Source of the DNA: Actinoplanes sp. L3-i22
GTDB taxonomy: Bacteria > Actinomycetota > Actinomycetes > Mycobacteriales > Micromonosporaceae
Direction: 5' to 3'
Length of the DNA stretch: 64,000 nucleotides
NCBI RefSeq assembly: GCF_019704555.1
Contig: NZ_AP024745.1
Location: 10,343,501-10,407,500, forward strand
Positions 19,922 through 28,523 of the stretch are shown here, one piece after another. The position numbers were made by a program, and so were the translations under genes. Each line of letters starts with the position of its first letter. Within the stretch, counting starts at the first letter, position 1. Below the pieces are notes generated by a model. The model did no database searches, was not told the DNA's origin, and saw only the letters and a program-made list of their open reading frames with translations.

Positions 19922-20242
19922 TCAGTTGAAGACCTGGTGGATCAGGCTCTCGCCGTCACCGACGATCTTGCGGAAGCGGCGGCCGAGCTCGATCGCCTCC
20001 TCCTTCGAGCGCACCTCGACCAGCGCGAACCCGCCGACCGCCTCCTTCGCCTCGGTGAACGGCCCGTCGGTGACCGTCACGTCCTCGCCGGCCGAGGCGA
20101 TCTTGAAGCCGGCCGGGTCGAGGCCGCCGGTCGCCAGCAGCACACCGGAGGCGGTCATCTCCTCGATGAACGCGGCCATCTCGGCGAACAGCTTCTCGTC
20201 GGGCTGGGTGTCCTGCATCTTCGAGAGCATCAGGTAACGCAT
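19922..20242 (-). CDS. YCII-related DGPF-domain protein
   Basis: A 106-residue YCII/DGPF protein: MRYLMLSKM at the start, the diagnostic VTDGPFTEAKEAVGGFALVEV in the middle, and AIELGRRFRKI near the end. The family fold is a dimeric alpha-beta barrel. In ECF42 systems these proteins are the conserved genomic partner and usual regulatory target of the sigma factor. The gene lies 37 bases upstream of the sigma gene on the same strand, so they form an operon. The ATG at 20242 is preferred over a longer open frame because GGAGAA sits just upstream. Confidence 0.9.
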   Translation of the reverse strand: MRYLMLSKMQDTQPDEKLFAEMAAFIEEMTASGVLLATGGLDPAGFKIASAGEDVTVTDGPFTEAKEAVGGFALVEVRSKEEAIELGRRFRKIVGDGESLIHQVFN

Positions 20243-20532
20243 CGGTTTCTCCGTTCTCGGGGGTTTGCCTACACCCTGACGTCGCGCGGGCCCATGTGAC
20301 AGGTAATCACGTCGCTCGCCCTTCCGGCCCCGCTCCGGCGGCAGCTTTTGGGCGGCCGCCCCTCCAGCCGCTGCGGCATCTTTTGCCGGCCGCGGCGGCT
20401 TCGGAGCGGTCCGGCGCTCCGGGGTGCTCCGGGGCCTGGACGGCGGCGCGATGCGGATCACTGCGGCTTGGGATGGGCTCCGGGCGCGGGCAGACTGGGG
20501 CGCGGAAGACGGGGCCGGCCTGGGGGAATGCG
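20243..20532. other. Intergenic region between divergent DGPF and LuxR genes
   Basis: These 290 bases hold the promoters of two divergent units. They contain GC-rich, partly self-complementary sequence (CGGCAGCTTTTGGGCGGCCGCC and TGCGGCATCTTTTGCCGGCC). I see no convincing gene and no clear operator. The LuxR ribosome site TGGGGGA lies at its right end. Confidence 0.4.
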
Positions 20533-23500
20533 ATGGAACTCGACTCGGGCTCGCCCGGTCCGGTGGGCCGGGGGCAGGTGTGGGGCGAGCTGACCGCGCT
20601 GCTCGACCGGGATCGGCCGGAGCCGGCCGGGGTGCTGCTGGTCGGCGCGGCCGGCATCGGCAAGACGACGCTGGTGGAGCGGTTCGTGGCGCGGGCGCGG
20701 CAGCTCGGGTTCCCGGTGGCGCGGGCCACCGGTGAGGCCGGCGCCGAGCCGTACGCCGTGCTCCGGGCGCTGTTCGCGGGCGCCGACCCCGGCGCGCTCC
20801 CGGCCGGTCAGCAGCGGGCCCTCCGCGCCGCCCTCACCGACGACGGGACACCGGTGGACCTGCTGGCGTTGCGGGCCGCGGTGTGCGCGATGTGCGCGCT
20901 GCTGGCCGGCGAGCTTCCGCTGGTGCTGGTGGTGGACGACGTCGACCGCAGCGACCCGCCCACCCTGGACCTGCTGCTCACGGTGGCCTCGGTGCTCACC
21001 TGGCGGCAGGTGCCGGTGATCGCGGTGTTCGCCAGCCGGACCGAGCGGGTGCCGGTCGAGCTCGCCGACCTGCTGCGGCAGATCCCGGTGCCGCCGCTCG
21101 CCGAACGGGACGCGGAGATCCTGCTCGATCGGGTCGGCGCGCCCACCGGCTCGGCCCGCCTGGAGATCCTGCGCCGGGCGGCCGGCAATCCGCTCGCCCT
21201 GCTCGAGTACGGCGCCTGGACCCTCGCCCCGCGCGAGCGCGACGCCGGGAACCTCACCCCGCGCGAGCGCGACCCCGAGAACCTCACCCCGCGCGAGCAC
21301 GACCCCGAGAACCTCACCCCGCGCGAGCGCGACGCCGAGAACCTCACCCCGCGCGAAGGCGGCGCCGGGAACCTCGTCGCGCGCGAAGGCGGCGCGTGGA
21401 CCTCCGACGACCCGGGGAGTGTCGCGCAGGTCTTCGCCCGCCGGATCCGGGCGCTGCCGGAGGTCTCCCGGCGGGCGCTGACCCTGGCCGCCGCCGGGGA
21501 GCGGAACGTCGCCGTGCTGGCCCGGGCCGACCCGGCGCTGACCCCGGCCGCGTGGCCGCCCGCCGAGGAGGCCGGGCTGGTCACGGTCGCGGACGCGGTG
21601 GTGCGGTTCCGGCATCCGCTGGTCGAGTTCGCGGTCCTGGACCAGGCCGGGGCGGGCGCCCGGCGCCGGGCCCACCGGCTGCTGGCGGAGGCCACCGCCG
21701 ACCCGCGCCGGGCGCTGTGGCATCGCGCCGAGGCGGCCGGCGGCATCGACCCGGAGCTGGCCGGCGAACTGATCGCCGCGGCCCGCACGCTCGACGGCGC
21801 CGCCGCGGTGACCGCGATCGGCCTGCTCGAACAGGCCGGCGAGCTGCTCCCGCCCGGGGACCGTGCGCCGGTGCTGCTGGAGGCGTCGGTGCACGCGGCC
21901 GCGGTCGGCCGGATCCGCTGGGCCAGCGACATCGCCACCCGGGCCCGCGCCATCCTCAACCCGGACCCCGCCGACCTCGACCCGGACCCCGCCCAGGCCC
22001 ACGCCGACCTGGACCTGAACCCCACCCAGGCCGGCCTGGACTTGGACTTGGACTTGGACTTGGACCCCACCGTGGCTCCCGCCGACCCCGCCGACCCCGC
22101 CCCGGCTCCCGCCGACCCCGCCCCGGCTCGCGCCGACTCCGCTCTGGCTCGCGCCGGCCTGGGCTCGGACTCCGCGGCGGACCTGGCTCTGCGGGCGCAG
22201 CTGGATGCCTTCGCCTCCTGGATTCTGACCATGCGGGGGCGGGTCGACGACGCGGCCGTGGTGCTCACCGCGAGCATCGCCGCCGGGGCGACCGGGTTCC
22301 TGGAGACCGCCGCGCTGCCGGCGTTCCTGCTCGGGGACGGGCCGCTGAGCGACGCGCTGCGCGCCGCCCGACCGGCGACGCTCTTCCCGCGGGCGGCGGT
22401 GATGCCCGACGAGGACGTGCGGACGGCGATCCTGGCCGTGCCGGAGCCGGCTACGCCGGACGAGTTCGGGCCGGCCGCGGTGGCGGGCGCCGGGGCGATG
22501 CTGATCGACGAGCCCGAGCACGCGTTGCGCCTGCTCGGGCCGGCGACCCGGGCGGTGGTCGGTGGGACGGCGGCCGGCGCGTACCTCACCGCGCCGCTCG
22601 CCGCGTGCTGGGCGCTGATCGACACCGGGCGCTGGGTGGAGGCGGAGCAGTCGCTGGTTCCGTTGCTCGCGTCGCCGGTGATGGCCGAGGCGACGATGGT
22701 CCGGAGCGGCGCCGCGGCCCAACTCGCGGTGATCGAATCCGGGCGCGGCCTCACCGAGGAGCCCGCTGATCTGATCGGTTCCGGTCGCGGGCTCTCCGGG
22801 GAGTCCGTGGGCCTGATCGGTTCCGGGCGCGGACACTCCGGGGAGTCCGTGGGCCTGATCGGTTCCGGTCGCGGGCTCTCCGGCGGGTTCGCGGGGCCGA
22901 GCCGGGGGCCCGGGGTGGAACCGGCGGAGCCGGCGCTGGCGTTGCGGTGGCGGTGGGCGCGGGGCGTTGGCGCGCTGGCGGTCGGGGAGCATGCGGAGGC
23001 GTATCGGTTGCTCCACGCCGCGGCGGAAATCGCGCATCCGTGGCGGGTGCTGGTCCTACCGGATCTGATCACGGCCGCCGGGCATGCCGGGCGGGCGGCC
23101 GAGGGGCGGGAGATCTACGGGCGGGTGCTGCGCACGTACCGTAAATCGTGGTTGAGCGACCGCAAGCGAGGCCGCCTCGCCGCCGCCGGCGCCCTCCTGA
23201 TCGCGGAGCCCGGCCGCTCGGCGGAGGAGCTCGCCGCGGTCGTCGAGGCGGCCGGTGCGCAGCGGTGGCCGTTCGAGCGGGCGGTCCTCGCGGTCGAGCT
23301 CGCCGATCGCCTGCGGCGCGCACAGCAACCGGCTCGGGCCAAGGATGTGCTGGTCCGAGCGTTGGACACGTTCGAGCGGCTGCGTGCCGCGGCCTGGACG
23401 GGCCGAGTGCACGCGGACCTCCGGATCGCCGTGCCGGCCACCGCGAGCACGCTGACCGCCCAGCAGGACCAGATCGTCCGCCTCGCCGCGCAGGGGCTGA

Positions 23501-23649
23501 GCAACCGCGAGATCGGCGAGCGGCTCTTCCTGTCGCCGCGGACCGTCGGCTCGCACCTGTACCGGCTCTTTCCGCAACTCGGCGTCACCAACCGCACCCA
23601 GCTCGGCGAAGTGGTCGACCGGCTCTCCCCCGCGAAGGACGCGCAGTGA
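20533..23649 (+). CDS. Large ATP-binding LuxR-family regulator (LAL)
   Basis: A 1,038-residue LAL regulator. The N-terminal ATPase has a good Walker A (GAAGIGKTTL, about residue 40) and Walker B (LVLVVDDVDRS). The C-terminus is a LuxR helix-turn-helix (LTAQQDQIVRLAAQGLSNREIGERLFLSPRTVGSHL). The middle is a helical TPR-like sensor region. The ATG at 20533 follows TGGGGGA; a longer open frame upstream is not family-like. Three low-complexity repeats interrupt the protein: ten-residue NLTPRERDPE units near residue 230, an Asp/Pro/Ala tract near 480-545, and 14-residue LIGSGRGLSGESVG units near 735-785. The stop overlaps the next gene's GTG, so it heads a coupled four-gene unit. Confidence 0.85.
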   Translation: MELDSGSPGPVGRGQVWGELTALLDRDRPEPAGVLLVGAAGIGKTTLVERFVARARQLGFPVARATGEAGAEPYAVLRALFAGADPGALPAGQQRALRAALTDDGTPVDLLALRAAVCAMCALLAGELPLVLVVDDVDRSDPPTLDLLLTVASVLTWRQVPVIAVFASRTERVPVELADLLRQIPVPPLAERDAEILLDRVGAPTGSARLEILRRAAGNPLALLEYGAWTLAPRERDAGNLTPRERDPENLTPREHDPENLTPRERDAENLTPREGGAGNLVAREGGAWTSDDPGSVAQVFARRIRALPEVSRRALTLAAAGERNVAVLARADPALTPAAWPPAEEAGLVTVADAVVRFRHPLVEFAVLDQAGAGARRRAHRLLAEATADPRRALWHRAEAAGGIDPELAGELIAAARTLDGAAAVTAIGLLEQAGELLPPGDRAPVLLEASVHAAAVGRIRWASDIATRARAILNPDPADLDPDPAQAHADLDLNPTQAGLDLDLDLDLDPTVAPADPADPAPAPADPAPARADSALARAGLGSDSAADLALRAQLDAFASWILTMRGRVDDAAVVLTASIAAGATGFLETAALPAFLLGDGPLSDALRAARPATLFPRAAVMPDEDVRTAILAVPEPATPDEFGPAAVAGAGAMLIDEPEHALRLLGPATRAVVGGTAAGAYLTAPLAACWALIDTGRWVEAEQSLVPLLASPVMAEATMVRSGAAAQLAVIESGRGLTEEPADLIGSGRGLSGESVGLIGSGRGHSGESVGLIGSGRGLSGGFAGPSRGPGVEPAEPALALRWRWARGVGALAVGEHAEAYRLLHAAAEIAHPWRVLVLPDLITAAGHAGRAAEGREIYGRVLRTYRKSWLSDRKRGRLAAAGALLIAEPGRSAEELAAVVEAAGAQRWPFERAVLAVELADRLRRAQQPARAKDVLVRALDTFERLRAAAWTGRVHADLRIAVPATASTLTAQQDQIVRLAAQGLSNREIGERLFLSPRTVGSHLYRLFPQLGVTNRTQLGEVVDRLSPAKDAQ
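21211..21400 (+). repeat. In-frame 30-nt tandem repeat in LuxR gene 1
   Basis: About six copies of a 30-base unit encoding NLTPRERDPE-like decapeptides start at 21211, 21241, 21271, 21301, 21331 and 21361. Copies 2-5 differ by one to a few bases. The array lies between the ATPase core and the next helical part and keeps frame throughout. Confidence 0.9.
22729..22890 (+). repeat. In-frame 42-nt tandem repeat in LuxR gene 1
   Basis: Units of 42 bases (14 residues, LIGSGRGLSGESVG type) start at 22729 (divergent), 22771, 22813 and 22855 (partial). The second and third are nearly identical. The reading frame is preserved. Confidence 0.88.
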
Positions 23650-24836
23650 CCGAATTGGACGATGCCGCCCGGCGGCTGGCGGAGGGCGCGGCGCACCCGC
23701 CGTACCTGTACGCGATGGGGCCCGGCGACGCGCGCCTCGCGCTCGGCCTGATGCAGGCCCCGCCGGAGCTCCCGGCCGGTCTCGAGCATCGAACCGTCGA
23801 GATCAAAAGCGGTCCGGTCCATCTGCTGATCCCGCCGGGCGCGGTCGCCGCGCCGATCATTCTGTACGTCCACGGCGGCGGCTGGGTCCTCGGCGACTGG
23901 TCCACGCATCATCGGCTGGCCGTCGCGCTGTCCCGGGGCACCGGCGCGGTCGTCGTGATGCCGGAGTACGCGCGGGTGCCCGAGGCGCGCTATCCGGTGG
24001 CGATCGAGCAGCTCGTGGCGGTGCTCGCGGCGATCCGGGACGGCTCGCTGGAGGTGCCCGGCGATCGGCGCCGGATCGCGCTGGCCGGCGACTGCGCCGG
24101 GGCGACCCTGGCGCTGTCCCTCGCCATCCGCGACCGGGACCGGTCCCCCACCACCCGCGACCTGGCTCTCGCCACCCGCGACCGGGATTCCGCCGCCCAC
24201 GACCCGGCCTCCACCACCCGCGACCGGGATTCCGCCGCCCACGACCCGGCCTCCACCACCCGCGACCCAGCACTCGCCACCCGCGACCGGGGTTCCGAGC
24301 CGGCCGATCGGCGTGCCGGGCGTGGGCCAAGTGATCCGCGGTCCGACGGGGATCTCGGGCCGGCGGCCGCGCTGGTCGCTCAGGTGTTGCTCTATCCGAT
24401 CGGGCGGCCGGGCGCGGATGATCCGTCGGCGATCGAGTTCGCCACCGGGGCCGGGCTGCGGCTGGCCGACGTGCGCCGGATCTGCCGGGAGTACGCGCCG
24501 CGCGGCGAGGCCGGTGCCGATCCGCTGGCGGCGACGGAGCTGGCCGGGCTTCCGGCGACGCTGTTGATCACCGCGGAGGCGGATGTGACCCGGGATCGGG
24601 CCGAGGACTTCGGGAATCGGCTGCGGGCCGCCGGGGTGCCGGTGGTCGGTAGTCGCTATCTCGGGACGGTCCACGACTTCGCGGTGCTGGACAGTCTGCG
24701 GTGGACGCCGGCCGCGCGGGCCGCGGTCACCCAGGTCACGGACTATCTGCGGGCCGCTTTCACGGCCGCCGGTGGAGCCGCTCCAAGCGAATACGAAATA
24801 TCCGAAATGGACGCGGCCGGGGCGGAATGGGCGTGA
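23646..24836 (+). CDS. Alpha/beta hydrolase (HSL-type) with Cys in the nucleophile position
   Basis: A 396-residue member of the hormone-sensitive-lipase esterase family. The oxyanion motif is HGGGW (residues 76-80) and the acid and base are in ITAEADVTRD and GTVHDF. The nucleophile elbow reads GDCAGA (C150) instead of the usual GDSAGG, so Ser is replaced by Cys. Directly after the elbow an insert of about 60 residues is built from 14-residue repeats (DPASTTRDRDSAAH). This explains the length compared with about 310 for the family. The GTG start overlaps the LuxR stop (GTGA), and the 3' end overlaps the next LuxR gene. Activity is uncertain; it may be an inactive relative or a Cys esterase. 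Confidence 0.8.
   Translation: MTELDDAARRLAEGAAHPPYLYAMGPGDARLALGLMQAPPELPAGLEHRTVEIKSGPVHLLIPPGAVAAPIILYVHGGGWVLGDWSTHHRLAVALSRGTGAVVVMPEYARVPEARYPVAIEQLVAVLAAIRDGSLEVPGDRRRIALAGDCAGATLALSLAIRDRDRSPTTRDLALATRDRDSAAHDPASTTRDRDSAAHDPASTTRDPALATRDRGSEPADRRAGRGPSDPRSDGDLGPAAALVAQVLLYPIGRPGADDPSAIEFATGAGLRLADVRRICREYAPRGEAGADPLAATELAGLPATLLITAEADVTRDRAEDFGNRLRAAGVPVVGSRYLGTVHDFAVLDSLRWTPAARAAVTQVTDYLRAAFTAAGGAAPSEYEISEMDAAGAEWA
24138..24295 (+). repeat. In-frame 42-nt tandem repeat in esterase gene
   Basis: A 42-base unit encoding DRDSAAHDPASTTR starts at 24180 and 24222. It is flanked by degenerate copies (TTRDLALATR before, TRDPALATRDRG after). The array falls immediately behind the nucleophile elbow of the hydrolase. 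Confidence 0.85.
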
Positions 24837-27553
24837 CGCTGGTCGGGCGGGAGTCGCAGCTGGCGGCGATCGCCGCGGGCTTGCGGGACGGCCGGTCGGT
24901 TCGGGTGGTCGGTGAGCGGGGTACCGGACGGTCCGCGCTGCTCGCCGAGGCTGCCGGGCGGTATGCGGCCACCGGTGCGACGGTGCTCGCGGTTCGGGCT
25001 CTGCCCGGGGACGACGGCCTGCCCGGGGCGGGGCTGCAGCGGCTGCTCACGCCGGTGCAGGCCGAGGCCGGGGCGTTGCCGGCGGCGGCCGCGGCGGCGT
25101 TCGCCCGGCTCTTCGGGGCGGATCCGCCCGAGGTGGCGCCGCTTCCGCTGGCCGCCGCGGTCGCGCTGCTCGCCGAGGAGCTGGCCGCCCGTGGCCGATG
25201 GCTGTGGTGCGCTGACGATCTGGATCGGCTGGACGCGCTCTCGCGTACCGTAATCGTCTCGCAAACCCACCTCCCGGTCCTCGCCGCGACGCTGCCGCAA
25301 CCCACCGCCCACCTCGCGGATGAGGTTCGGATGGGGCGGCTGAGCCGGGGTGAGGCCGAGCGGGTGCTCGGGGCGCTGCCCGGGGTTCGGGCGCATCCGG
25401 GGGCGCGGTTGGTGCTCGCGCAGGCGGCCGGGAATCCGCTCGCGCTCACCGAACTGGCCCGCCATCTGCCGCCGCCGGCCGAGATCAGCCCGACCGCCAC
25501 CGAGCTGCCGGTTCCGCCGCGGCTCCGGCACGCCCTGGCCCCGGCCGTCGACGACCTGGACGAGCCGCAGCTGAGGGCCGCCGTGCTGGCCGCGCTCGCC
25601 GCCGAGACGCCCGGGCCGTGCACCGCCTCGGCGCTCGATGCCGCGGTCGATCGTGCACTGTGGACCGGGCTGATCGATCTCGGTCTGCTGCGGCCGGGGC
25701 GGGCTCGCCGGTTCCGGCATCCGGTCGCGCGGGCGGCGGTGCTGGACCGGGCCGGCTCGGCCCGGTGCCGCGAGGCCCGCCACGAACTGGCCGCCCTGCT
25801 CAAACCCGCCGGTGACGAGACCACCCAGCGCCTCGCCGCCGGCGGCGCGGCGGCCCCACACGTCGCCGCTGGCGGTGCGGCGGCCCTACACGTCGCCGCC
25901 GGCGGTGCGGCGGCCCGGACTCTCGCACCGGCCGAAGCGGGCGGCGGCGCGGCGGCGCGGAATCTCGCACGGGCCGAGGCGGGCGGCGGCGCGGCCGCCC
26001 GGAATCTCGCGCACGCCGGAGCGGACGATGGCGCGGCGGCCTGGCATCTCGGGCGGGGTGCGGCCGAGCCCGACGAAGGGCTGGCCACAACGCTGGAACG
26101 GACCGGCGCCGACCTGGCCCGGACCGGGCGGGTGCGGGCCGCCGCCTACGCCCTGGCCCTGGCCGCCGACCGCACCCCGGACCCCACCCTGGCCCGCACC
26201 CGCCGCCTGCGGGCCGCGCACCACGCCCGGCTCGCCGGCGAGCCCGCCTGGGAGGCCCAGCTCGGCATCTCCCTGGAGAACCTCGGCCAGCAACTGCGGA
26301 TCGCCTGGCTGCGCGGCGACACCGCGATCCGGGTCGAGGAGCCGCCGGCCGGGCTGATGGCCGTCTGGGCGCGCGCCGTGCTGGACGACACCGACCCGGG
26401 CGGCGACGTCCAGCGGCTGATCAACGAGCAGCCAAGACACCACGAGCGGATGGCTCCGGACGAGCGGGCCATCGTCCTGGGCACGATCGCCGCGACCCGG
26501 CACGAGACCGCGCCGGCCGTCCGGCACCTGACCCGGGCCGCCGCCTCGGCCCCGCCGGGCGGGCTGGTCCGGCCGATCGCACTGGGCGCGCTGGCCTGGG
26601 CATACTTCGACGGCGGCGACCTGGACGCGGCGCGGGACGCCGCCGAGCGGACGTTGCGGGCCGCCGACGCCGACCGGCACGGGGAGGCCACTTCGGACAC
26701 CCGGGCCGGGGCGCTGGCCACGCTCGCCGCGGTGGCCGTGCTGCGCGACGAGCCGGACGCCGCCGACCGGCTCGGCGACGCCCGCGACGCGCTGCGGCCC
26801 GGGCACCACGCCCTGCACGAGCTGCGACTGGATCGCGCGCAGGGGCTGATCGCCGGGATCCGCGGGGAGCACGCGCTGGCGTTCCACCGGCTGCGCCGGC
26901 ACTACGGGGAGGACGGCCGGCCGGTGCACCACCGGATCTCCGACCTGTGCCTGGCGGATCTGGCCCGGGTTCGGGCGGCGGATGACCGTACCGAAGCAAT
27001 TGAAGATCTTGTCGAAGCGGCCTCGAGCCGGGTGCGAACCTTGCGCTCCGCCCGCCTGGCCGCGGTCTGGCATCGCGCGAAAGCGCTGCTGGCGGGCCCG
27101 GATCCGGCGGCGGAGTCGTATTTCCGGCTGGCGCTGGCCGACCCGGGAACCGATCAGTGGGCGTTCGAGCGGGCCCTGACCCGGATGGACTACGCGATCT
27201 GGCTGCGCCGGCGGCAGCGCCCGGCCGAGTCGCGGCCGTTGCTGAGCGCCGCGCGGGACGTGTTCGCCGCGGCCGGGCTGGCGGCCTGGCGGGAGCGGGC
27301 CGAGACGGAACTGGCGGCGGCCGGGCGCGGCGAGCGGCGGGACGGGCTCACGCCGCAGCAGCGACAGGTCGTCACGCTGGCCGCGCAGGGGCTGACCAAC
27401 GCGCAGATCGGCGCGCGGCTGGGCCTGTCGGCGCGGACCGTAGGCACGCATCTGAGCCGGGCCTACCCGATCCTGGGAGTGACTCGGCGGTCGCAACTTT
27501 CCGGGATGCAGTCATTCGACAGACGACGCGCGGACGGAAATTCGGGAGCCTGA
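24827..27553 (+). CDS. Second large LuxR-family ATPase-like regulator
   Basis: A protein of about 908 residues with the LAL layout: N-terminal ATPase-like domain (VGRESQL..., P-loop GERGTGRSALL), a long helical middle, and a C-terminal LuxR helix-turn-helix (LTPQQRQVVTLAAQGLTNAQIGARLGLSARTVGTHL). The P-loop has Arg where Lys is expected, so ATP hydrolysis may be impaired. An Ala/Gly-rich repeat tract fills about residues 335-410. The start could be ATG 24827 or GTG 24833; the second would give the same GTGA overlap seen one gene upstream. It probably controls this unit together with the first LuxR protein. Confidence 0.83.
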   Translation: MGVTLVGRESQLAAIAAGLRDGRSVRVVGERGTGRSALLAEAAGRYAATGATVLAVRALPGDDGLPGAGLQRLLTPVQAEAGALPAAAAAAFARLFGADPPEVAPLPLAAAVALLAEELAARGRWLWCADDLDRLDALSRTVIVSQTHLPVLAATLPQPTAHLADEVRMGRLSRGEAERVLGALPGVRAHPGARLVLAQAAGNPLALTELARHLPPPAEISPTATELPVPPRLRHALAPAVDDLDEPQLRAAVLAALAAETPGPCTASALDAAVDRALWTGLIDLGLLRPGRARRFRHPVARAAVLDRAGSARCREARHELAALLKPAGDETTQRLAAGGAAAPHVAAGGAAALHVAAGGAAARTLAPAEAGGGAAARNLARAEAGGGAAARNLAHAGADDGAAAWHLGRGAAEPDEGLATTLERTGADLARTGRVRAAAYALALAADRTPDPTLARTRRLRAAHHARLAGEPAWEAQLGISLENLGQQLRIAWLRGDTAIRVEEPPAGLMAVWARAVLDDTDPGGDVQRLINEQPRHHERMAPDERAIVLGTIAATRHETAPAVRHLTRAAASAPPGGLVRPIALGALAWAYFDGGDLDAARDAAERTLRAADADRHGEATSDTRAGALATLAAVAVLRDEPDAADRLGDARDALRPGHHALHELRLDRAQGLIAGIRGEHALAFHRLRRHYGEDGRPVHHRISDLCLADLARVRAADDRTEAIEDLVEAASSRVRTLRSARLAAVWHRAKALLAGPDPAAESYFRLALADPGTDQWAFERALTRMDYAIWLRRRQRPAESRPLLSAARDVFAAAGLAAWRERAETELAAAGRGERRDGLTPQQRQVVTLAAQGLTNAQIGARLGLSARTVGTHLSRAYPILGVTRRSQLSGMQSFDRRRADGNSGA
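25831..26060 (+). repeat. 30-nt then 42-nt tandem repeats in LuxR gene 2
   Basis: Three 30-base units (LAAGGAAAPH-like decapeptides) start at 25831, 25861 and 25891. They are followed by units with 42-base spacing (the CTCGCAC element recurs at 25922, 25964, 26006 and 26048) encoding NLARAEAGGGAAAR-like 14-mers. All are in frame. Confidence 0.87.
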
Positions 27554-27557
27554 GGTC

Positions 27558-28508
27558 ATGAGCTATCCGAAACCGGTTCTGGAGCCCGCCGCCGAACAGT
27601 TCGCGCGGGACACGGCGCATCCGTTCGAGGGCGAGCCGGAACGGCTGCGCAAGGCGCTCGAGGCCGCGCAGACCAGGGACGACGTTCCGCTGCCCGAGGC
27701 GGCGATCGAGGAGCTCACGATCACCGGCGGTCCGTCCGGCCGGATCCGGATCCGGATCGTTCGCCCACCGGAAACCCAGGATCAAATTCCGGCGATTCTG
27801 TACGCCCATGGCGGCGGCTGGGTCGTCGGCGACGCCATCACCCACGAGCGCCTCACCCGGGAACTGGCCGTGCGATCCGGCGCCGCCGTGGTGTCCGTCG
27901 AGTACAGCCGCGCGCCGGAGGCCCGCTACCCGATCGCGGTCGAGGAGGTCTACGCGACGCTGGAGTGGGTGGCCGTGCACGGCGCCGGGCACGGCCTGGA
28001 CCCGTGCCGGATCGCGATCGCCGGCGACTCGGCCGGCGGGAACCTGGCCGCGGCCGTGACGATCATGGCGAAACAGCGGTCCGGGCCGACGCTGGCCGCA
28101 CAGGTACTGTTCTACCCGGTGACCGACGCGAGCTTCGACACCGACTCGTACCACCAGTTCGCCGAGGGTTTCTGGCTGCGGCGGGAGATGATGCCGTGGT
28201 TCTGGGACCAGTACGCGCCGGACGTGCCGGCCCGCGCCGAGATCACCGCGTCGCCGTTGCGGGCGACCGCCGAGCAGCTCGCCGGGCTGCCGCCGGCGCT
28301 GATCATCGTCGCCGAGGCGGACGTGCTGCGGGACGAGGGCGAGGCGTACGCGGCCAAGCTGCGCGCCGCCGGCGTTCCGGTCACCGCGGTGCGCTACCAG
28401 GGGATGATCCACGACTTCGTGATGCTGGACGCGCTGCGGGAGACGCATGCGGCGAAGGCCGCCACCTCGCAGGCGGCGGCCTTCCTCAAGGACCAGCTCT
28501 TCAGTTGA
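27558..28508 (+). CDS. Alpha/beta hydrolase, HSL-type esterase
   Basis: A 316-residue esterase of the hormone-sensitive-lipase family with intact motifs: HGGGW (residues 84-88), GDSAGG with nucleophile S158, EADVLRD and the histidine in GMIHDF. It is cytoplasmic, with no signal peptide. The ATG at 27558 lies four bases after the LuxR stop with GGGAGCC upstream, so it is the last gene of the four-gene unit. It is the normal-length paralogue of the Cys-bearing hydrolase two genes upstream. The natural ester is unknown. Confidence 0.9.
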   Translation: MSYPKPVLEPAAEQFARDTAHPFEGEPERLRKALEAAQTRDDVPLPEAAIEELTITGGPSGRIRIRIVRPPETQDQIPAILYAHGGGWVVGDAITHERLTRELAVRSGAAVVSVEYSRAPEARYPIAVEEVYATLEWVAVHGAGHGLDPCRIAIAGDSAGGNLAAAVTIMAKQRSGPTLAAQVLFYPVTDASFDTDSYHQFAEGFWLRREMMPWFWDQYAPDVPARAEITASPLRATAEQLAGLPPALIIVAEADVLRDEGEAYAAKLRAAGVPVTAVRYQGMIHDFVMLDALRETHAAKAATSQAAAFLKDQLFS

Positions 28509-28523
28509 CGCCGTTTTTGGGGG

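Noticed and set aside
21211..21400. CRISPR-like array of regular repeats
   Set aside because: Units are contiguous without spacers and keep the reading frame of a LuxR regulator, so this is a coding minisatellite.
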